This document shows positions 61,301 to 64,000 of a stretch of 64,000 nucleotides of DNA, one piece after another. Made by a program: the position numbers and the translations under genes. The stretch covers positions 2,418,001 through 2,482,000 of the forward strand of contig NZ_CP028901.1 of assembly GCF_003058465.1 (NCBI RefSeq), written 5' to 3'. The DNA is from Orrella marina (GTDB taxonomy: Bacteria > Pseudomonadota > Gammaproteobacteria > Burkholderiales > Burkholderiaceae_B). Each line of letters starts with the position of its first letter. Within the stretch, counting starts at the first letter, position 1. Under the pieces are notes generated by a model. The model worked only from the letters and a program-made list of their open reading frames with translations, was not told the DNA's origin and searched no databases.

Positions 61301-61548
61301 TGCAGAAGTTGGCTCCACCCGCGCACCGTGGGCTTCTGGTATAGATCGCGCAATTTGATCTTGTGGCCGCGCTCGCGCAGTCGATGCATCCAGGCCATCA
61401 GGCGCATCGAATCCATGCCCAGCTTCAGGAGGCTGACATCGGCATCCAGTTGCCCGCTGGACATCCCGAGGCTGGCGGCGATTTCCTCACGAAGCGTCGC
61501 TTCGATATGCCCCCTCGATGGTGTGTCGTTTCGTCTCGCGTCCGTCAT
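55300..61548 (-). CDS. irp2: HMWP2-like non-ribosomal peptide synthetase (ArCP-Cy-A-MT-PCP-Cy-PCP)
   Basis: 2082 residues from the ATG at 61548, close to Yersinia HMWP2 (about 2040). Domain order: aryl carrier with Ser47 in LKLGMDSMRL, Cy1 (FELTPVQHAYLVGR, DIDLLVLDAASF), adenylation domain (IIYTSGSTGMPKGVIISHRG), a methyltransferase-like insertion, PCP1 (SLGGDSLLATR), Cy2 (FPLTDVQQAYLVGRQ, DNLMLDGLS), and a C-terminal PCP (FFDAGATSLKLVQ). Adenylation pocket residues HFDLSAYD, WNTVP and MLSGDW suit cysteine. The insertion has a degraded SAM motif (HEVGARSG). It would build salicyl-thiazoline-thiazoline and pass it to HMWP1. The frame stays open upstream of 61548, but there it overlaps the TolC remnant. 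Confidence 0.93.
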   Translation of the reverse strand: MTDARRNDTPSRGHIEATLREEIAASLGMSSGQLDADVSLLKLGMDSMRLMAWMHRLRERGHKIKLRDLYQKPTVRGWSQLLQDCPATAPTAQAASPEPSGSISFTSAAGVVWPTMADGHPFELTPVQHAYLVGRAPHQTLGGVGCHLYQEFDGQGLDADALEQAISALVERHPMLTVTFLDDGRQQRRPGTRWRGLTLHDLRNASPAQCEAHLLAMRARHGHRVLAVGQGENFDFQLSLLPDGLHRLHADIDLLVLDAASFSLVFDELAALVRGECLPAIPDDYDFRSYLAQAAQENEAARQQAKAFWLDHSGSLPHVPQLPLACEPTQIKQVRISRQRAEITAGDWARFQALAGECGVTPTMALATCFGAVLARWCSQPRLLLNLTLFDRQPLHPAVNGMIADFTNILLLDIAGEGSSFDTLARGNQQTFTEAYEHRHWSGVELLRELRKTAGAHPHGAPVVFTSNLGRPLFGQDVKRTLGVPGWGITQTPQVWIDHLAYEHAGSVFLQWDSNEALFPPGLLEAMFQSYVGLVRHLLAHPQAWREPLPDPMPQAQRAVRERVNSHSDVPAPDGLLHEGFWQQARTRPDALALVHGERRLTYAELASLARRCAGALAAQGVQPGDRVAISMSKGVGQIVAALGILHVGAVYVPVSPDQPLERLRTIYLGAGAKRVLVCRDDGLNDAVAGVTFLAWQEATDYPPLGEPVQVDVREPAYIIYTSGSTGMPKGVIISHRGALNTCAELNRRYSVSANDRVLALSALHFDLSAYDIFGLLSAGGALVLVDEGQRRDPACWCEVIERHGVTVWNTVPALLDMLLTYAEGFELQVPACLRMVMLSGDWIGLDLPGRYRAFRQDGQFVAMGGATEASIWSNVFDVDTVPPQWRSIPYGYPLARQKYRVVDAQGRDCPDWVPGELWIGGEGVALGYFNDPERTAQQFVSWQGERWYRTGDMGCYWPDGRLEFLGRRDRQVKVGGYRIELGEIEAALLRVEGVKSAVALAVGEREKSLVGFVVLQGTALSSPLPDDPSLPADYASLLPGEAWHAGPAEADHEADMARLVAGFLYEHLMRQGVSLTGRVTAQSVIADYGAQPQWAGLVARWLEHLHRHGYLQRLDDGVYAPVESMPQAWQPSGEHPLREAANMLLTHHAPLAQIIRGERPARTLLSHPFWAPEQLLLRAPGMHAAIALLANLIRTLAKTLGRPVRMHEVGARSGLAAEQLLRHLDTGEVAYTAWEDSPELVLRATERLQRHAHAEVRRWHAGVAQEDLHQADLVWANNALHRVGDAGVRAVLALAAPSAMVFVQELNRVSCLALVSTELLADGHEEGLARRLHETPWWQDLLARQGMRNEAQTVLGHMQCLVSRAPQQVLRPDADRLAWALRGLLPGYMVPQRLYFLDALPLTANGKVDQRGLLEHCTHGAPETGVERQLPQGVTEQAVFSLWRDLLKVEYLYRDSHFFSLGGDSLLATRLIGELNRRGFSAALGDLFDFPTLAAFAETVRCGDTISTPGLRHDPTRRYAPFPLTDVQQAYLVGRQPGFALGGIGSHFFVEFEVADLDVARFERAMNRLVSRHDTLRAVVRDGMQQVLPQVPDFRLPCHPVTDLDAPEAVALRERLARQVLDPSRWPVFDIQAALVDGGAKASLFVCLDNLMLDGLSMQILLAELEQIYTEPGQSLPELEIGLRDYLEYVQQRPVDDVSLAYWARRLDHLPPAPRLPLRCDPGDVGLPRFARMSATLAAPQWEALKARARAEGLTPSALLLSAYAATLSAWAGHDELSLNLTLFDREPLHPQIEQVLGDFTTLLLLAWQPAADWRSSAQGLQQRLRQDLLHRDVSAIQVMRQLARCAGQAAASMPVVFTSALGFEQDRFLAHASWMKPRWGLSHTPQVWLDHQVYESEGELRFNWDYVQELFEPQQIQAAFDRYVSLLQRLAREDSAWDQPLQALVPRLEGMSHCADHAPAQRAAKPSAAATPLRADDALVQALCRHFEQVVGRPILPRQSFFDAGATSLKLVQLHVHLTQTGHTGLLVTDLFAQSTPLALAAHLHGRSNTTDDTAAPGDERRELLAQRRARAQRRRGETP

Positions 61549-61619
61549 GAGAAACCCTCTTCCTCTCCGTTTTCCTTGGGATTCCCCGGTACCGCGCCTG
61601 GGCGCATCACCCAGGGGCC

Positions 61620-62209
61620 TTATCGAACCTCCGCCAAGAAATGCCGGTTGAGCACCAGCACGTCTTCTTCCGAGAACCTGCCGGCATAGAACTGCAACTT
61701 GGCGTAGGCCTGGAACCACTCCACGTAGGTCCGCAGCAAGGCCAGCCGGGCCTGGTAGGACTGGCGTTCCGCCTGCAAGGCGTCGGTGTTGGTGCGTTCC
61801 CCGCCGTTCACGCTCTTGCGCATTGCGTCCACCAGCGCCGTGGCGTCGCTCACGTTCTGGCGCAAGGTGCGTATGCGCTCGGCGCTGGTGCTGAACACGC
61901 GGTAGTACTGCTCCAGCGTGGTGATGGTGGTGATGGTGGTGTTGGCGGTGTGTTCGAGTTCATAGCTCGCCTGTTCCCGCCGGTTGTTGGCCTGGCGCGT
62001 GCTGTAGTAGCTGGAGCCGCCGCTGAACAGCGGGATGGTGACCCGGATGACGAAGGAGGCGTCGACTGCGCGCACACAGCCTGGCTTCCCAGTGCCAGGG
62101 CCATCGCTAGGCACAGGCGTTTGGGTTGCAGGTGGAATGCGCCTCTAGGTGAGCGCTCCAGCGGAACCATCAAGGGGCTGACTGCGCCCCCATCCATCCT
62201 CGGTAACAT
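61620..62209 (-). pseudogene. TolC-family outer-membrane efflux protein with a large internal deletion
   Basis: The ATG at 62209 has GGAG nine bases upstream and encodes a plausible signal peptide (LCLAMALALGSQAVCAQ). Immediately afterwards, in a different frame, comes the C-terminal ~155 residues of a TolC-like channel (ASFVIRVTIPLFSGG, then long Gln/Asn-rich helices) ending at 61620. A complete protein would be about 430-480 residues, so about 750 bp are missing and the junction (~62060) is out of frame. It lies first in the siderophore operon, where it may once have encoded an exporter channel. Confidence 0.75.
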
Positions 62210-62247
62210 GTACGTTTCTCCAGTCTCGTGATGCGAATGAAAGTGCA

Positions 62248-62266
62248 AATGAGACGAAATTACATC
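62248..62266. promoter_or_regulatory. weak Fur-box-like site before the siderophore operon
   Basis: AATGAGA followed by a diverged middle and ACAT: about 12 of 19 positions match the Fur consensus. It lies 40 bp before the first start codon of the leftward operon, where Fur repression would be expected, but the match is modest. Confidence 0.4.
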
Positions 62267-62438
62267 GATAGGATAATGAGTCCCAATCAGCCGACCGGGC
62301 CGGCCCTTCCCCAAACCACAATTCCGTCAGGAACCGGGTGCGGTCAAAACATTCACGTTGGATATGCTCGTGCGCGGGGAGCTTACAGTCGCTGTAATCC
62401 CACTTGTCTAGATCAATGATCCGAAAATTCCCAAATCC

Positions 62439-62466
62439 GTGCTAACGGTTTCGGGAAAAAATTTGA
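62439..62466 (-). promoter_or_regulatory. AraC-regulator operator candidate facing the biosynthesis operon
   Basis: Read leftward it contains TCAAATTTTTTCCC followed by GAAACCGTTAGC. The same 28-bp element, 25 of 28 bases identical, occurs at 63600-63627 in the opposite orientation. Each copy points away from the AraC gene towards a different siderophore transcript. The copies are probably binding sites of the YbtA/PchR-like regulator. The rest of the 62210-62567 gap holds no gene. Confidence 0.7.
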
Positions 62467-62567
62467 CTTATCGAGGATTTTTGTTGCGGCGCGTCATGGT
62501 GGTCGCCACGGCCACCATCAAAGGCAGGCCCTGCATGGCGGCGCAACGCCCGCCATGGCCGGCAAGT

Positions 62568-63581
62568 TCAGACCACGCGCACCACCGCGGTGCCCTGGTG
62601 CGAGATGCGCGGGCTGATGCCCAGGGCGCATTGCTTGGGCGTGATGCCGGTGTGGCCGCGGAACATGCGGCTGAAGTGGCTGAGGTTGGCGAAGCCGCAG
62701 CAGGCGGCGGTTTCGGTGACGCTGGTGCCGCGCTTGAGCATGGCGACGGCGGCGTTGAGCCGGATGCGCGTCAGGCAGGCATGCACCGGGCAGCCGTAGA
62801 GCGCCTGGAAGCCTTGCTGCAGGCGCTTCTCGTTCAGCCCCACGGCGCGTGCCAGTGACTGAACAGTCCATTCCTGACCGTAGTTCTGCTCCAGCAGCGC
62901 CCGCGCTTCGATCAGCCGCCGCCGGTCGCCCGGTATGGGCAGGGGCATGTCGGCCTGTTCCAGGTTGTCCTGCACGAAGCAGGCGATGGCTTCCATGGCC
63001 TTGGCGCGCAGGTAGAGGTCGCGGGACAGGCAGGGGCCGACATGGCTGCAGCCGAAGCCGAGCAGGTCGCAGGCCACGCGTTGCAACGTGCTGGAGGATG
63101 GCACCACGCCGAGTAAGGCGTCGATGTGCGACCGGTCGCCCGACAGCGTGCGGGTGCGGCGGCGCAGTTCGTCCATGCTCAGCCCAGTCAGGCTGGCCAT
63201 GGCGTCCGCCGGCATGTAGATGCTGACCAGGCGGAAAGCGCCGTCGGTCTGCCCATCGAGCACGTCCCAGCCGGAGGTGGGCTCGCCCGAGGCCATCAGG
63301 ATGGTGGAGCCGGCACTGACATCGACGACCGCGCCATCGTCGAAGGCGGTTTGCATGTGCCCTTCGAGCAGGATGTTGACACTGAAGGCGGCGGGACCGG
63401 AGGCCTGGAAGGACCATTTGCCGCCGGGGCGGCCGCTGATGCAACTGATGTAGAGCCCTTCGCTGGGCTGATACATGTGCACGGCGTGCCGCCAATCTTC
63501 AGGCACGCAGTCAAGGCCATCTTCCTGCAGTTTGCTCGGATCAAGTGCTTGATCCGAAGCCGGTTCACTGATCTCACCCAT
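62568..63581 (-). CDS. AraC-family regulator of siderophore genes (YbtA/PchR-like)
   Basis: 337 residues. The N-terminal ~230 residues are a ligand-sensing domain typical of PchR/YbtA regulators (FSVNILLEGHMQTAFDDG near residue 65). The C-terminal ~100 residues form the double helix-turn-helix (WTVQSLARAVGLNEKRLQQG and ETAACCGFANLSHFSRMFR). These activators use the internal siderophore as co-inducer and usually repress their own gene. Its promoter region contains one of the two repeated operators and a strong Fur box. It is divergent from the MFS permease. Confidence 0.92.
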   Translation of the reverse strand: MGEISEPASDQALDPSKLQEDGLDCVPEDWRHAVHMYQPSEGLYISCISGRPGGKWSFQASGPAAFSVNILLEGHMQTAFDDGAVVDVSAGSTILMASGEPTSGWDVLDGQTDGAFRLVSIYMPADAMASLTGLSMDELRRRTRTLSGDRSHIDALLGVVPSSSTLQRVACDLLGFGCSHVGPCLSRDLYLRAKAMEAIACFVQDNLEQADMPLPIPGDRRRLIEARALLEQNYGQEWTVQSLARAVGLNEKRLQQGFQALYGCPVHACLTRIRLNAAVAMLKRGTSVTETAACCGFANLSHFSRMFRGHTGITPKQCALGISPRISHQGTAVVRVV

Positions 63582-63599
63582 AAATTTATCCTGAAAAAA

Positions 63600-63627
63600 T
63601 CAAATTTTTTCCGTAAACCGTTAGCGC
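63600..63627 (+). promoter_or_regulatory. AraC-regulator operator candidate facing the permease gene
   Basis: Contains TCAAATTTTTTCCG followed by TAAACCGTTAGC; the partner copy is at 62439-62466. It lies 19 bp upstream of the AraC start codon and in the correct orientation to activate the rightward permease gene, so it may serve both activation and autorepression. Confidence 0.7.
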
Positions 63628-63644
63628 AATTTGCCTGATTGCCA

Positions 63645-63663
63645 AATCATAACGATTCTCATT
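63645..63663. promoter_or_regulatory. Fur box in the divergent AraC/permease promoter
   Basis: AATCATAACGATTCTCATT: 16 of 19 positions match the Fur palindrome as written in AATGATAATAATTCTCATT. It would let Fur (encoded at 34.3-34.8 kb) repress both the regulator and the permease when iron is plentiful. Confidence 0.75.
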
Positions 63664-63772
63664 TTACACCGGGGATGGGCTGCTGATCACCTGAAGTGAT
63701 CGTGTGAATTGCAGCGGACCGTCAACTAACCATTCGCCACGACGGCTATTCGAGCCGTGGATTCCGCATCGC

Positions 63773-64000
63773 ATGTCAACGACTTCTTCTGCCACACGCC
63801 GCCTGACAGCGGCTCGCTTGCTGCTGGCCATTGGCGGCATTTATATCAGCCAGACCATCGTCACGGCATTGACCACACAGGCGTTGCCGTCGTTGCTGCG
63901 CAGCGAGGGCGCTTCGCTGACGGTGGCAGGGTTGACCGCTCTGCTGTGGGTGCCGTGGGGCGTCCGCTTTCTCTGGGCGCCCTGGGTGGAACGCATGCGC
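63773..64000 (+). CDS. MFS siderophore permease, N-terminal part (YbtX/FptX/RhtX-like), cut by window end
   Basis: The ATG at 63773 opens a frame that runs to the edge (76 codons): a basic start (SATRRLTAARLLLAIGGIYI), a first membrane helix, and LLWVPWGVRFLWAPWVERM, which matches the beginning of the MFS permeases found beside yersiniabactin and pyochelin loci. It would import the ferri-siderophore or affect its transport across the inner membrane. Divergent from the AraC gene, with the operator and Fur box in between. A TonB receptor gene is expected beyond the edge. Confidence 0.75.
   Translation, partial: MSTTSSATRRLTAARLLLAIGGIYISQTIVTALTTQALPSLLRSEGASLTVAGLTALLWVPWGVRFLWAPWVERMR

Noticed and set aside
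61549..61719. Longer N-terminus for the HMWP2-like gene
   Set aside because: The extra codons overlap the TolC remnant in another frame and have no ribosome site, whereas 61548 gives the natural aryl-carrier start.

Overview
This window looks like a chromosomal segment of a betaproteobacterium, probably Burkholderiales/Alcaligenaceae. The evidence is the style of its core proteins (Fur, RarA, the hrcA-hemH-grpE-dnaK-dnaJ order, BamE, a CioAB-type oxidase followed by a DUF2474 protein). No genus can be fixed from sequence alone.

Layout: 1-37.5 kb is a dense core backbone of moderate GC. It carries glycerol catabolism (glpK-glpD), serS, a cyanide-insensitive-type cytochrome bd oxidase (cydAB plus a DUF2474 peptide), rarA, lolA, ftsK, trxB, an Smr protein, a DUF4212/sodium symporter pair, icd, DUF1841, two monohaem cytochromes c, and a coupled MoxR ATPase / GNAT / VWA trio. 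It continues with an M16 protease, the heat-shock cluster hrcA-hemH-grpE-dnaK-dnaJ, nadK-recN, fur, bamE, dapB, murB and tRNA-Gly(GCC). Two near-perfect sigma-32 promoters precede grpE and dnaK. A group II intron remnant sits just after the icd terminator.

From the 3' end of tRNA-Gly (37.55 kb) to the right edge the DNA changes character. It is clearly richer in G+C, begins with a broken P4-type integrase fused to an Xre/MbcA/ParS-like domain and a deleted LysR gene, and then carries a yersiniabactin-type siderophore locus. This reads as a genomic island integrated at the tRNA. The siderophore genes run leftward as one operon: TolC-family remnant, HMWP2-like NRPS, HMWP1-like PKS/NRPS, thiazolinyl imine reductase, type II thioesterase, a fused salicyl-AMP ligase/salicylate synthase, and a phosphopantetheinyl transferase. 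An AraC-family regulator lies upstream, and an MFS siderophore permease starts rightward at the edge.

How it works together: chorismate would be turned into salicyl-AMP by a single fused enzyme. That is loaded on HMWP2, condensed with cysteines, extended with a malonyl unit by HMWP1, reduced by the imine reductase and released by the thioesterase domain. The carrier proteins would be activated by the cluster's own phosphopantetheinyl transferase. Two nearly identical 28-bp elements (25/28 identical) flank the AraC gene, one facing the biosynthesis operon and one facing the permease gene, with Fur-box-like sequences nearby.

Main caveats: the HMWP1 gene is interrupted by two one-base frameshifts and the VWA gene by one, all explainable by a missing base in a short G/C run. 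They could be sequence errors or real mutations. The HMWP1 ketoreductase also lacks the usual catalytic Tyr and Asn, and the TolC-family exporter has a large out-of-frame internal deletion.
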